Shown: positions 1 through 11,013 of the stretch, one piece after another
How the letters are laid out: each line of letters starts with the position of its first letter
How positions within the stretch are numbered: position 1 is the first letter of the stretch
Assembly (NCBI GenBank): GCA_030490835.1
Contig: CM059973.1
Coordinates: 54,564,008-54,628,007 of the forward strand
Length of the DNA: 64,000 nucleotides
Source of the DNA: Annona cherimola
Lineage: Eukaryota > Streptophyta > Magnoliopsida > Magnoliales > Annonaceae
Reading direction: 5' to 3'
Position numbers and translations under genes: made by a program
The notes under the pieces: model-generated
Seen by the model: the letters and a program-made list of their open reading frames with translations, nothing else
What the model was told of the DNA's origin: nothing
The model's database searches: none

Positions 1-32
1 GATGGTTTGGAGACGGCTTTCTTCGGGGCCAT
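1..32 (-). CDS. Start of a possible third ORF downstream of pol (partial)
   Basis: On the minus strand an ATG at 32-30 opens a frame reading MAPKKAVSKP to the window edge. It follows about 250 bases of CT-rich leader-like sequence and has a good plant start context (TCAATGGCC). SIRE-type elements are known to carry an extra env-like or unrelated ORF between pol and the 3' LTR, and this position fits. Only ten codons are visible, so the product is unknown. It could equally be captured host sequence or chance. Confidence 0.3.
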   Translation of the reverse strand, partial: MAPKKAVSKP

Positions 33-317
33 TGAGATGGGAGTTTTGGAGTTTGGAATAGGAAAATGAAGACTAGAAAGAACTTGAGAGATTTTTGAGA
101 ATTGGAGGAGAAATGAGAGAGTAGTTGAGGGAGAGAGATAGAACTGAGATGGAGGAAACGGTTTGGGAGGTTTGCCGGAGATGGAGAGGATTCCCGGAGA
201 GGAAAGGAAAATCGCCGGAGGAAAAGAGGAAAGCAGGGAGGCCGAAAAAATGAGGAAGAAAGAAAAGAGGAGAGAAGAAAAAGAAAAGAAGTCGGCCAAA
301 TGCGAAACGTCGCGCGC
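33..317 (-). other. CT-rich leader-like segment of the SIRE element
   Basis: Read on the minus strand this stretch is rich in C and T (TTTTCTTTTTCTTCTCTCC and similar), like the 5' UTR of a plant mRNA. It runs from the GTCGAC array into the ATG at 32. The plus-strand frame through here is purine-rich low-complexity translation and is not taken as a gene. Confidence 0.35.
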
Positions 318-470
318 GGAGTCGACTTGCCCTAGGCGAAGTCGACTTCGGTCCTTCTGGAGTCGACTTCGCCTGGAGGCGGATTCGACTTCGACCCTAG
401 CGGAGTCGACTTCGCTTCTGAAGCGGAGTCGACCTGGCGTCCCTGGAGTCGACTTGACTCATCGACTTGA
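318..470. repeat. GTCGAC motif array between pol and the possible third ORF
   Basis: Six copies of the palindrome GTCGAC plus two near copies occur in about 150 bases, mostly in the context GGAGTCGACTTCG. The same motif in the same context is arrayed in the U3 of the LTR of this family (6235-6400 and 6725-7015). The spacing is irregular, so this is a cluster of short motifs and not a simple tandem repeat. Confidence 0.7.
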
Positions 471-503
471 CATTTTCATATTTAATTTTCTTATGTATTT
501 TTC

Positions 504-1937
504 TTAGTTAAGCTCTATCATCCCCATATCATTCCTAATCTTATAAAATGAATCTTTGGCTAGAGGTTTGGTAAAGATATCAGCAATTTGGTCTTCTGTT
601 TTCACATATTCTAAGCACACATCATGATTTTCAACATGTTCACGAATAAAATGATGTCTTACATCAATATGTTTGGTTCTAGAATGCAATACAGGATTTT
701 TAGTCAAACAAATTGCACTTGTATTATCACATCTAATAGGAATATCAACATAATCAATACCATAATCCTTTAATTGCTGTTTCATCCAAAGTAATTGGGC
801 ACAACAACTACCGGCGGCTATGTATTCGGCTTCCGCAGTAGATAGTGCAACACTTGTTTGTTTTCTTAAATGCCATGAAACTAGCATATGTCCAAGAAAT
901 TGACAAGTTCCACTGGTACTTTTTCTATCTACTTTATATCCGGCAAAGTCTGCATCCGAATAGCCGATTAGATCAAAGGTTGACCCCTTTGGATACCATA
1001 GTCCAAGGTTTGTAGTTTTCATCAAATATTTAAAAATTCTTTTTACAGCAAGTAGATGTGATTCTTTGGGACTTGCTTGAAATCTAGAGCACATACAAAC
1101 ACTAAATAAGATATCGGGTCTAGAAGCAGTTAAATAAAGCAAAGATCCTATCATGCTCCTATAAAGCTTTTGATCGATACTTTTACCTTTTTCATTCGTG
1201 TCGATTTTGATTGTTGAGCTCATTGGAGTGTTTGCTCCTTTGCTATTCTGCATTCCAAATTTCTTGAGCATCTCTTTGACATACTTGGACTGGTTCAGAA
1301 ATATTCCTTCACTTTGTTGCTTGATTTGTAGTCCAAGGAAGAAATTTAATTCTCCCATCATGCTCATTTCGAATTCATTCTGCATAATTTTAGAAAATTC
1401 TTGGCATAGATTTTCGTCAGTAGCACCGAAGATTATGTCATCTACATAAATTTGTACAATTAAAATATTGCTATTTTTATATTTGATGAACAAAGTAGTG
1501 TCAACTTTCCCTCTTTGAAATTTATGATCAATCAAAAATTTGTTCAACCTTTCATACCAAGCTCTTGGAGCTTGTTTTAATCCATATAGTGCTTTGGTCA
1601 ATTTATACACATATTTTGATTGATCCTTATCTTCAAAACCAGGGGGTTGTTCAACATATACTTCTTCATTCAAATAGCCATTCAAAAATGCACTCTTCAC
1701 ATCCATTTGGAACAATTTGAAATTCATATGTGAAGCGAATGCTAATAAGATACGTATGGCTTCTAATCTAGCCACGGGTGCATATGATTCTTCAAAATCA
1801 ATTCCTTCTTCTTGGGAGTACCCTTTGGCTACTAATCGTGCCTTGTTTCTAATTACAAGACCGCTTTCGTCTAATTTGTTCCTAAATACCCATTTTGTAC
1901 CAATGACTATATGATTGTTTGGTCTAGGAACTAAATG
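504..1937 (-). pseudogene. Copia pol, C-terminal part: reverse transcriptase and RNase H
   Basis: Copies element RNA into DNA and degrades the RNA strand. The frame shows the copia RT signature ([14 protein letters not shown]), the catalytic YVDD motif ([10 protein letters not shown]), and a copia RNase H with [28 protein letters not shown] and ADIFTKPL near the C terminus. It is in the same frame as the integrase part and is separated from it only by a TGA stop at 1938-1940, at a position where relatives usually have tryptophan. The frame is open from 1937. The first internal Met is at 1775, but that is not a natural start. It ends in TAA at 504. Confidence 0.93.
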
Positions 1938-3581
1938 TCATACATTGTTTCTTTCGAATTGATTTAGCTCTTCTTGCATTGAAATAACCCAATGTTCATC
2001 ATTAAGAGCTTGTTCAATGGTATTTGGTTCAATTTTCGATACAAACGCATATTGGCCATAAACGTTTTGTTTTGATCTTCTAGTTTTTACTCCTTCATAT
2101 ATGTTTCCAATAACTTGTTCAATTGGATGGGCATTTTTGAACTTTAAATCAGTTGGAGGTTTGTAAGAGTCATTACCTTCACTTACCTCTTCCTCCTCTG
2201 GATTTTCTGGCTTGAGCTCGAGTTCCTTTGGTTGTTCTTTGCTTTTTGTCTCATCTGCATCACTTAGTTCATCCTCCTTTCTCGGACTTTGGTTAATTTC
2301 ATCAAATACAACATGTATGGATTCTTCTACAACTTGGTTTCGTTTGTTGAATACTCTATATGCTTTGCTATTTGATGAATAACCAAGGAATATAGCCTCA
2401 TCACTTTTGGCATCTAATTTTCCCAAGTTGGCTTTTCCATTATTCAAAACATAACATGTACATCCAAAAGCATGAAAATAAGATATATTTGGTTTCCTTC
2501 CTTTCCAAAGTTCATATGGAGTCTTTTTCAAGATTGCTCGAATGGTAACACGGTTCAAAACATGACAAGCTGTACTCACAGCTTCACCCCAAAATTTCTT
2601 GGATAGATTGCTCTCATTTAGCATAGTTCTAGCCATCTCTTGTATAGTTCTATTTTTCCTTTCAACTACTCCATTTTGTTGTGGAGTTCTTGGTGCAGAA
2701 AATGTGTGGTGAATTCCTTTTTCATTACAAAATTCCATGAATCGTTTGTTTTCGAATTCGCCACCATGATCGCTTCTTATGGTCACAATAGTACTCTGTT
2801 TTTCATTTTGCACCAAATTCACAAAAGTTGCAAACATAGAGAAGGCTTCATCTTTACTAGCTAAGAGAATTATCCATGTGAATCTTGAAAAATCATCAAC
2901 TATGACAAATACATATTTCTTTCCACCAATGGTTAGAATGTCGGATGGCCCGTATAGATCCATATGTAGCAATTCAAGTGGCTTAGTGGTGGAAATTTCC
3001 TTTTTGGTAGAGAAAGGCATCTTGGGTTGTTTTGATAATTGACATGCCTTGCAAATCTTGTCTTTGTCATATTTCAATCTTGGTAATCCTTCTACCAAAC
3101 TCTTTTTCCATAGGGTTTTTATGTTGCCCATGTTTATATGTCCAAGCCTCTTGTGCCAAACCCATGGATCGTTATCAATGGCCATTAGACATTGACCATC
3201 TAATTCATCAAGTGAAACTAAATAAATATTTCCATGTCTTTTACCACTAAACATGATATGTTCTCCATCAAATACATTACATATAGATGATTCAAACACA
3301 ACTTTGTATCCTTTATCACATAATTGGCTAATGCTCATTAAATTGTGTTTGAGTCCTTCAACAAACAAAACATCTTCCATGCATGCATTTGAAATACTAT
3401 GTATATTTCCTTTACCTTTAATTTTACCTTTTTTATTATTGCCAAAGGCAACCATTCCATTATTACAAGGCTTAAGTTTATGAAACAAACTTCTTTCACC
3501 GGTCATATGCCTTGAGCAACCGCTATCCATGAACCATTCATTGTTTGTCTTTGCCTTTAAACATGTCTGAAAGATAAGCAA
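1938..3581 (-). pseudogene. Copia pol, N-terminal part: protease and integrase
   Basis: The frame begins with the aspartic protease motif WFMDSGCSRHMTG. The GAG-pre-integrase zinc region follows (HKRLGHINMGN ... CKACQLSK), then the integrase core: LLHMDLYGP, RSDHGGEFENKRF and the E-containing PQQNGVVERKNRT, giving the D,D,E triad. It is in a different frame from gag, so gag-pol cannot be read as one polyprotein here without a frame change near 3580-3600. The coordinates given start at the first Met, but the frame is open slightly upstream. It ends at an in-frame TGA (1938-1940). Confidence 0.92.
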
Positions 3582-3588
3582 ATAATTC

Positions 3589-5391
3589 TTATCTCCTTGG
3601 TACCCATTTTATGGGTCCATTTGGGTTAGTAATATAAATCAATTTTTGTTGTTCTAACTTTGAAAGCCCAAATCTTGTGTTTCTTGGAACCCAAACTAAT
3701 TTTGCACCATGGTCATATAATTTCTTAAAATTGCATTTGTAAGTTTTATGTCCCATTTTGTTGCAGAAATTACAAGCCATAGGTAATCTTGGAGTAGGCC
3801 TCCAAGTATGCACTGGTTCAAATGTTGGTCTTCTAGTCCACTTAAAATTTTTCTTTTGTGGCTTGTACATAGATGCATTTTTAGTTTGATTTTTCTCAAG
3901 TATTTGTACATTTGATTTGCTACTTTCTCCTTGCTCAAATGTATGATACCCAAGACCTCTTTTATGTGTTTGGGAGGTCATATTCAGAAACATTTTAACA
4001 CTTTCTCCTGGATTAGAGAACTTAGCTAATGATTCATTTAATGATTTGTTCTCCATTTTCAGCAATTCAGTTTCATCTTTCAATTTGACTAATCTTTCTG
4101 CAAGTTTACCATTTACAATTATTGTTGCATCACATTGTCTCTTCTTAATTGTAAACTTGCTTCCTAATTTCTTCATTTCTTCATATAATGAATCATATGC
4201 AGTTTGTAGTTCATCTAATTCAGTACATTTGAGGCATTCATGAGAGGAGGAATAACTTGAATTAGAAAGGGAGAGTTTGGAACTTACCTCTTCATTGCTT
4301 GTGCATTTTGTTGAGATAGTTTGTTCTCCTTGCTCGATTTGTGTCATACAGCAAATTCTCGCACATTCTTTTGCTTCGATTTCGTCGGTTGAGGAGCTAC
4401 TCGTTGTAGATTCCTCGTCATTTACGTACATGCCTCTTCCTTTATATTTCTGAAATCTTCTATTGTCCCCTCGATCCTTTCTTTGTTCTTTTGCCTTGTT
4501 TTCTTCGGGAGTTGGACATTGGGCTTGAATATGTCCCGAACCGCCGCATCGGTAGCACTTGGTTGATTCTTTCTTCTTCTCTCGGGGAGTTCTTTCTTTG
4601 AAGCTTCTGAAATTTTTGCCTCTCCTCACAAATTTTCTGAATCGTTTTGTGAGTAGAGCAATATCATCGTCATTTTGAGAAGAAGATGTGTCATCGGGGT
4701 CTTGTGCGGCTTTTAAGGCAATTGCTCTTTTGCCCCTGTGTTGATCTTCATTCCTTTTCTTAATTAGCTCATGTGACATAAGTGAGCTAATTAAGTCTTC
4801 AAGCTTCAGCGTGTTGAGGTCTTTGGCTTCTTCAATTGCAGTGATCTTTGGAGTCCATGACTCGGGTAGAGCTCTTAAAATCTTCATGACCTGCTCAGAT
4901 TCAGATATTGCTTTTCCAAGACCTTTTAAACCATTAGTAATCTTAGAGAATCTAGCAAACATTTCAGAAATATTTTCTATTTCTAGCATTCTAAAGTTCT
5001 CTAGTTCTCCAATCAAAATATTCCTTCTCGTCCCTTGGACTTGAGAAGTTCCTTCGTAGATAGAGGTTAGTGTATCCCATATCTCTTTGGCGGTCAAGCA
5101 AGAGGATACTCTATCATATTCAGAAGCATTAAGAGCACAAAATAAAGAGTTCATAGCTTTGGCGTTGCTCTTAACAATTCTTACTTCCTCATCGGTCCAT
5201 TTGGAAGCTCTTTCATCGGTAGGCAAGGTTACTCCATCTTGGATAGCAATCCAGGAGTCCATGTCGGTAGCCATGATGAGTTGCTTCATACGAAGCTTCC
5301 AATATCCAAAATTGTTCCCGTCAAACAACGGTGGCCTTGTAAAGGATTGGCCTTCAGCAAAAGCGGGAACGGAAGTAGATTGGGATGCCAT
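3589..5391 (-). CDS. Copia gag (nucleocapsid) protein, 600 aa
   Basis: Structural protein that packages element RNA. The N terminus (GQSFTRPPLFDGNNFGYWK) and the following region are typical of copia gag (DUF4219 and UBN2-like domains, about residues 15-230). Two CCHC zinc knuckles are visible: CYRCGGSGHIQAQC near residue 279 and CNFCNKMGHKTYKC near residue 540. A serine-rich linker and a predicted coiled-coil stretch (about 390-460) lie between them. The ATG at 5391 follows the primer site by about 35 bases, as expected. The ORF itself is intact and ends just before the protease region in another frame. Confidence 0.92.
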   Translation of the reverse strand: MASQSTSVPAFAEGQSFTRPPLFDGNNFGYWKLRMKQLIMATDMDSWIAIQDGVTLPTDERASKWTDEEVRIVKSNAKAMNSLFCALNASEYDRVSSCLTAKEIWDTLTSIYEGTSQVQGTRRNILIGELENFRMLEIENISEMFARFSKITNGLKGLGKAISESEQVMKILRALPESWTPKITAIEEAKDLNTLKLEDLISSLMSHELIKKRNEDQHRGKRAIALKAAQDPDDTSSSQNDDDIALLTKRFRKFVRRGKNFRSFKERTPREKKKESTKCYRCGGSGHIQAQCPTPEENKAKEQRKDRGDNRRFQKYKGRGMYVNDEESTTSSSSTDEIEAKECARICCMTQIEQGEQTISTKCTSNEEVSSKLSLSNSSYSSSHECLKCTELDELQTAYDSLYEEMKKLGSKFTIKKRQCDATIIVNGKLAERLVKLKDETELLKMENKSLNESLAKFSNPGESVKMFLNMTSQTHKRGLGYHTFEQGESSKSNVQILEKNQTKNASMYKPQKKNFKWTRRPTFEPVHTWRPTPRLPMACNFCNKMGHKTYKCNFKKLYDHGAKLVWVPRNTRFGLSKLEQQKLIYITNPNGPIKWVPRR

Positions 5392-5425
5392 TTTGATAAG
5401 ATCTCTTTGGTAAACTCAAAGACCT

Positions 5426-5437
5426 GCTCTGATACCA
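5426..5437 (-). other. Primer binding site, tRNA-iMet type
   Basis: On the minus strand the sequence is TGGTATCAGAGC, the standard complement of the 3' end of plant initiator tRNA-Met used by copia elements. It sits two bases inside the LTR end at 5440, which fixes the LTR boundary and the element orientation. Confidence 0.95.
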
Positions 5438-5439
5438 CT

Positions 5440-7140
5440 TGTTGGTCCCGAGTTGATGGCTAAACCCAAGAGGGGAGGGGTGAATTGGGTTCTTTAAAAT
5501 TTCTTTGATAAACTCAAAGATCTTAACCCCTTAAAAAAAAATTAATCCCCTTTTTAAGCGAATGGAGAGCAAATAAGATAAAGCAGTAAAAATAAGTAGA
5601 ACACAAGATTTATAGTGGTTCGGGCAAACCTTCCCTACTCCACTCTTCCAAGCTCACACTCCGTTGTGACTTGGGTTCCACTATGTATTCCAAGAATACA
5701 CTTAGAGTCACCGCTCTCTTCTAGATTCAAAGCTCTAGGGGGCATATACAACTAGAGTCACTTGCTCTCTTCTAGATTCAAAGCTCTAGGGGGCATACTC
5801 AATCACTTGCACAAGTAGGTGATGAGTCACACTCCAATCACACCCTACTTTGCATACACTTGATCTTAGCTACTCAAGCTAAATCAAGATTTATACAACC
5901 AAATAAAGAAATGAATAAAAACTACACTTTACAGATTTGTGTAGGCAGTTTTGAGCTCGAGGAAGAAATCAAAAATAGCTTGAATGATGATTGTTGAAGC
6001 AACTTGCAGTTTGAAGCTCTTTCTTCCCTTGAAACACTCAAATATGGAGAAAAGGTATTTGAAAGTCTTTCTTGCACTTCTTTTCTTTCTTTGATCTTTA
6101 GAGTAGTGTCTCTTGTGTTTTTTTACGTTCATTTGAATGTCCTTTTATAGATTGAGGAAAATATGAACGTTGTAGAAGTGGTTGGCGTGCAATAAATGAA
6201 CTCCAACGTTCAAAAATTTGACCGTTATTCTCCAAGTCCAAGATGAAGTCGACTTGGCCTGCGACTTGGCTTCCAAGTCGCACATGGAGTCGACTTGGCC
6301 TGCGACTTGGGTTCTTCAGAAACTCAAGTCTGAGACTTGGGTCGACTTGGCTTTCAGACTTCAACTCAAGTCGATCCTGAAGTCGACTTGGGTTGCGACT
6401 TGGCTTGGTCTATTGCAGAAACGCCTTGATCTTCTTGAAATGTCTTGAGTCTTGCAAACCATTTGAAAGCTTTGAGTTCTTGCATAATATATGTATGTTC
6501 CTTGCTTTGCTTTGGATTCACTTGGTCTTCATGACTTGGATTTTACTCCATTTGGAAGCTAGCTTGAAGATTTGCTTTGAGCTTGATAGACTTGATTTGA
6601 ATGTAGAACATGATTCTTAACTTTGAAATTGACTCATTTGTTTTTCATCTTGATTCCTTGGACTTCGAATGATACATCCTCTTAAATATCATGAAAATAG
6701 CATCTTTGAAAGTTTGAACATCTCAAGTCGTGGATGGAGTCGACCTGGCTTGCGACTTCACCCAAGTCGCACCTGGAGTCGACTTCATTTGCGACTTCGT
6801 TATGTTCGTTTCCACTTTTCAGCTCTGGATACTCTAAGTCGATGCTGGAGTCGACTTCGTCTGCGACTTGACTTCCCAAGTCGCAAGTGGAGTCGACTTG
6901 ACTTGCGACTTCACCTGTTGCCTTTTGGGATTCATTCTCAAGTCGATATTTGAGTCGACTTTGAGATCGACTTCACCCAAGTCGAAGTCCAAGTCGACTT
7001 GGAGATCGACTTGACTTCTTTCCTTTCCTTAAACATTTGTCAAACATGTTAGTACTCTTTATATACTCAAATAAGTTCTTGTTGATCATCAAAACTCAGG
7101 CTTTGGTCAATTTAGATTATTTTGAACATTGTTTCCAACA
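5440..7140 (-). repeat. 5' LTR of the SIRE element (1701 bp)
   Basis: The repeat begins TGTTGG and ends CCAACA on the plus strand, giving the TG...CA ends of an LTR with a 6 bp terminal inverted repeat. It abuts the primer site on the left. The outer edge at 7140 is followed by AATAG, one half of the target duplication; the other half lies outside the window. Homologous LTRs occur at 7501-9255 and 45678-50601. The U3 half is rich in GTCGAC motifs. Confidence 0.93.
6141..6150 (-). promoter_or_regulatory. TATA box of the SIRE LTR
   Basis: On the minus strand the sequence reads CTATAAAAGG. It lies between the GTCGAC-rich U3 and the R/U5 half. Equivalent TATA sequences occur in the other two LTR copies (8226-8236 minus strand, 49941-49950 plus strand), which supports the assignment. 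Confidence 0.7.
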
Positions 7141-7500
7141 AATAGTTCTCTTACTACCATGCAAGATAGAAAAGATAAGTTATAGCAAGATTTTAAAAAT
7201 CTTGCTTACGCATTTGCATCAGGTAGCCTACATAAGCTAATGTCATATGTTGATCCATACATTGAATCATATGTGTCCTCCCCTTCCATAAAAAATCAAC
7301 CATATTTCTTCACCCATACCACTCTTCATCTCCACCTCACACACCTAAGGCCACTCCTCCTTATGCACCTTCTCAATTCCTTTGCACTAAAGCCTATGCC
7401 ACATTTGAATTTTACTAACCCTTCTAATGATTGTCAAAAAGAGGTAGAAAGGGAGAGATCTATTGTACAAAGGGTGGGTAGAATGTACTTAAGAATTTTT
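7141..7500. other. Unassigned spacer between two SIRE LTRs
   Basis: About 360 bases of target DNA separate the full element from the next solo LTR. A plus-strand frame from 7240 runs through here but crosses the LTR boundary at 7501 and shows no family motif. I recognise nothing in it. Confidence 0.5.
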
Positions 7501-9255
7501 TGTTGGTCCCGAGTTAGTGGCAAAACCCAAGAGGGGAGAGGTGAATTGGGTTCTTTAAAAAATCTTTGGTAAATAAAGACTTAACCCTTTGAGTAATTAA
7601 TCCCCTTTTGAAAAGAGCTAGAGAGCAATAAAGATAAAGCAGTAAAAAGAGATATAACACAAGATTTATAGTGGTTCGGGCAAACCTTCCCTACTCCACT
7701 CTTCCAAGCTCACACTCTGTTGTGACTTGGGTTCCACTATGTATTCCACGAATACACTTAGAGTCACCGCTCTCTTCTAGATTCCAGCTCTGGGGGGCAT
7801 ATACAACTAGAGCCACTTGCTCTCTTCTAGATTCTAGCTCTAGGGGGCATAAACAACTCACATGCAAAAGTAGGTGATGAGTCTCACTCCAATCACACCC
7901 TACTTTGCATATACTTGATCTTAGCTACCCAAGCTAAATCAAGATTTATACAACAAGACAATGAAATAAATGAAACTACACTTTACAGATTTGTGTAGGC
8001 AGATTTAGCTCGAGGAAGAAGTTGTAGAAGCAGCTTTGGATGAATATTGTTGAAGGCGCTAGCAACTTGAAGTTTTCTTCTTCCTTAGAATTTATACGAA
8101 CCACTCAGAAATGGAGAAAAGCAAATAGGATTCCTTTCTAGATCTTCTTTTCTCTCTTTGGACTTTGTAGAGTATATAGTAGTGTCTTGTAATGTTCTTG
8201 TATATCTTTCACGTTCATTTGAGGGTCTTTTTATAGAGGGAAGAAAATATGAACGTTGTGGAGGTGGTTGGTGCGCAATAAATGAACTCCAACGTTCGAA
8301 AATTTGAACGTTATACCCAAGTCGAAGATGGAGTCGACTTGGCTTGCGACTTGGCAACCCAAGTCGCATCCGGAGTCGACTTCGTCTGCGACTCCAGTTC
8401 TTCCAATTTCCCAAGTCTGAGTTTTAGTCGACTTGGTTTCAGACTTTGACTCAAGTCGAACCTGAAGTCGACTTAGCCTGCGACTTGGCTCGGGTTTTGC
8501 TGAAGCTGCTTTGTTCTTCAAGATTCGGCTTGATCCTTGCAAAGCTTTTGAGCTGTTTGAGTCCTTGCATGATATATGCTTGTTCCTCGCTTAGTCTTGG
8601 ACTCACTTGGTCTCCATAACTTGGGTGTTGCCTTATTTGAATAGGCTTGAACATTTGCCTTGGCTTGATAGACTTGATTTGAACATTGAATATGAATCTT
8701 AGCTTTGATCTTCAAGAATCTTAAGTTGTTTCTTTGTGAATGAACTTTTCATCTCATTTGGGTTTGAACAAGTTCAATATGATCCTTGGAATAAGCTTGA
8801 AACTTCAATCTTCAAGTCTAAAATCCTCAAGTCGAAGTTGGAGTCGACCTTATCTGCGACTTGACCCAAGTCGCACCTGGAGTCGACTTCGTTTGCGACT
8901 TGGGCAGCTTCGTGCCCCCAAAATCAACGCTGGACATTTTCTTTCGTTTGAAGTCGATGCTGGAGTCGACTTCGTCTGCGACTTGACTTCCCAAGTCGCA
9001 AGTGGAGTCGACTTGACCTGCGACTTCACCTGTTGCTTTTTGGGATTCATTCTCAAGTCGATATTTGAGTCGACTTTGGGATCGACTTCACCCAAGTCGA
9101 AATCCAAGTCGACTTGAAGATCGACTTGACCTCTTTGCTTTCCTTAAACATTTAGCAAACACATTAGTACCTTTTATATACTCAAATTAGTTCTTGTTAA
9201 TCATCGAAACTCAAGATTTGGTCAATTTTTATTGTTTTAAACATTGTTTCCAACA
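7501..9255 (-). mobile_element. SIRE-family solo LTR (1755 bp)
   Basis: It starts TGTTGGTCCC and ends TTTCCAACA like the LTR at 5440-7140 and aligns with it along its length, in the same orientation. No gag or pol follows on either side. It is flanked by TTTTT at 7496-7500 and 9256-9260, a 5 bp duplication of the right size but low information. Known biology: a solo LTR forms by recombination between the two LTRs of one element. Confidence 0.9.
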
Positions 9256-9260
9256 TTTTT

Positions 9261-9611
9261 GAAATCTTTTGAATGAACGAAATTCTTCATTGTTCTTAAC
9301 TTAGTTATTTGAATGAATAATAGTGTTCTTTATTAATATAAATTGTATTATTGACTTGAATAATAAATAGCTTGATTGTGTGTTGATGTAAATTATAAGC
9401 CTCGTGTATGTTTATACCTTGAATAAGAACTTGTCAAGAATTTTATGCTTATCAATTTAATGGGATGCTAGGCAAATTAAATATGTTAAACTTGATTAAA
9501 AGGATTGAAAATGTTATTTGAACAAAATTGCATTATTGAAACTAAACGGGAATGTATTATTATCAAATTAATTTTTTCAATTATTAAAAAGAGAGATTAT
9601 GAACCCAATTA
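9261..9611. other. AT-rich unassigned sequence
   Basis: There is no coding frame, no inverted ends and no match to the repeat families seen elsewhere in the window. Confidence 0.4.
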
Positions 9612-9974
9612 ATGCAAATTGTAAATCAAACTTTGAATTTTGATGACTAACAACTAATTTGAAATGATTAATGTTACTGCAATACTGGATATGTCCATGA
9701 AGGCAAAAGATTCAAAATTTTAGAGCACATAATTGAAGTTGCACCATGCAAGTCGACCTCAAAAGCGAGCTAAGTAAAGTAACAACTTAAGTCAACTCTA
9801 TAATCGACTTCAAATCAAGTTTCAAAGATAGAAAATTTTGAAGCCAAATTATACTGCTGAAATCGTATCCCAAGTTGACCTCGTATGAGACTTGAGTGAA
9901 GTTGAAGATAAAGTCAACCTCAACCTGCGACTTAGAGGACTCAAGGGAGCACAAAACTTTCTATCTCAAAAATT
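9612..9974 (+). repeat. Decayed SIRE-family LTR fragment (5' part)
   Basis: It matches the first part of the plus-oriented LTR at 45678 and the other decayed copy at 41931. Shared features are the start region around AATCAAACTTTGAATTTT, the AACAACT...TTTGAAAT block, then several degraded AAGTCGAC repeats. It stops where pararetroviral sequence begins near 9975. The terminal TGTTGG is missing. Confidence 0.7.
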
Positions 9975-11013
9975 CAATTATTATAATAGAAAGCCATTAA
10001 AGATTTATGTGACAAAAAATTTAAATTTCTCTATTTTTGGATTAATTCAGATAGCTATTCAACCATTAGTAAGAGCAGGTTTGTAAGCTTCTGTTTTAGC
10101 ATGCTTAAAAGATAATCGACCTTGAAGATTCACAGACTCTATTTTATGGATATTACAAACCTTCTTGCATGCTGGTTCAGTCTATTTTAATAGTTTTCCA
10201 AACTTCTCTATAAGTTTAACTGATCTACATACTGTAGATGTATTATCATTAATAATTTAGACACAAGGATTCAATATGAGAATAGGAGTTAAACCTTTAT
10301 GTGTCCAATATAGAATTTATTATAAAACTATGAAAACCATAATTCCTAGATCACTATTTTCTCAAGAAAAAGGAGTTATATCTTATTTTATTACAAATCC
10401 TATCCATAAGAAAATAGAACCAAAAAGAATTTTATGGTCAGAAGTTAATCTACCTACAAAATAGAAATTATAAAATGATTTATCACAAGAAATTCCAAAA
10501 CAAAACTCTGAAAAACAAGAAGCAATCACAGAAACTCCTGATAATATAATCCCCAACTTTGAATCATCTCTCAGGAGAAATTCTTTTAGTATTTCAAGAC
10601 TTATAACACCCAAAATCACTTTGAAGTCTCAATCACCAACTCTGGAAAGAAGATTTATGTCATCTATCTCTTCTACAAATAGATTCTCATTAAACTATAA
10701 ACAAAATATTGTTAGACCAAATGTTGAACCATCTGAATTAGATTTTCAACTTAATCAAATTATTGAAAAATCCACATTTAAATTTGATAAAATTTCATTA
10801 TTAAAGAAATATTGATCTACAATTAATAAAGAAAAAGGAAATTGGATTTCAAACATTTATACTTCTATAGAATTAAAGACAATTATAGAAAAATGGTTTC
10901 AATATTGTTTATATATAGAACAGAACATTCCATTTTTCTAATGGTATGATACTCAAGTATTATCGTCTATAAAAAGGTTACAACAAACATCCACCTCAGA
11001 AACTTTTGAATCA
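9975..11013 (+). pseudogene. Pararetroviral movement protein remnant
   Basis: Plant-virus cell-to-cell movement protein, 30K superfamily. Visible landmarks are the IQIAIQPLVRAGL motif near 10045, followed by ASVLACLKD and a SVYFNSFPN-like block near 10175, all typical of caulimovirid movement domains. The open pieces at 10276-10464 and 10621-10815 continue the protein. It is broken by at least five in-frame stops. The beginning of the domain is missing from this copy, but further N-terminal sequence survives in the inverted segment at 11509-11615. Confidence 0.8.

Larger units (their letters stand above)
1..7140 (-). mobile_element. Ty1/copia retrotransposon, SIRE lineage, truncated by window edge
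   Basis: Minus-strand LTR retrotransposon. In element order it shows a 5' LTR (5440-7140), a tRNA-Met-type primer site, gag, aspartic protease, integrase, reverse transcriptase and RNase H. The protease-integrase-RT order is that of Ty1/copia. SIRE lineage is inferred from the long gag with two zinc knuckles, the RT wording and the extra sequence after pol. The 3' LTR and one target duplication lie left of the window, so LTR identity and age cannot be read. Pol carries a frameshift at the gag-pol junction and one in-frame stop at 1938-1940, so this copy is probably not autonomous. Confidence 0.93.

Noticed and set aside
163..507. 114-codon plus-strand frame through the SIRE 3' region
   Set aside because: Its sequence is a translation of the purine-rich complement of the leader and of the GTCGAC array; no family motifs, and opposite to the element's coding strand.
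7240..7572. 110-codon frame between the two SIRE LTRs
   Set aside because: It runs across the LTR boundary at 7501 into LTR sequence and has no recognisable domain.
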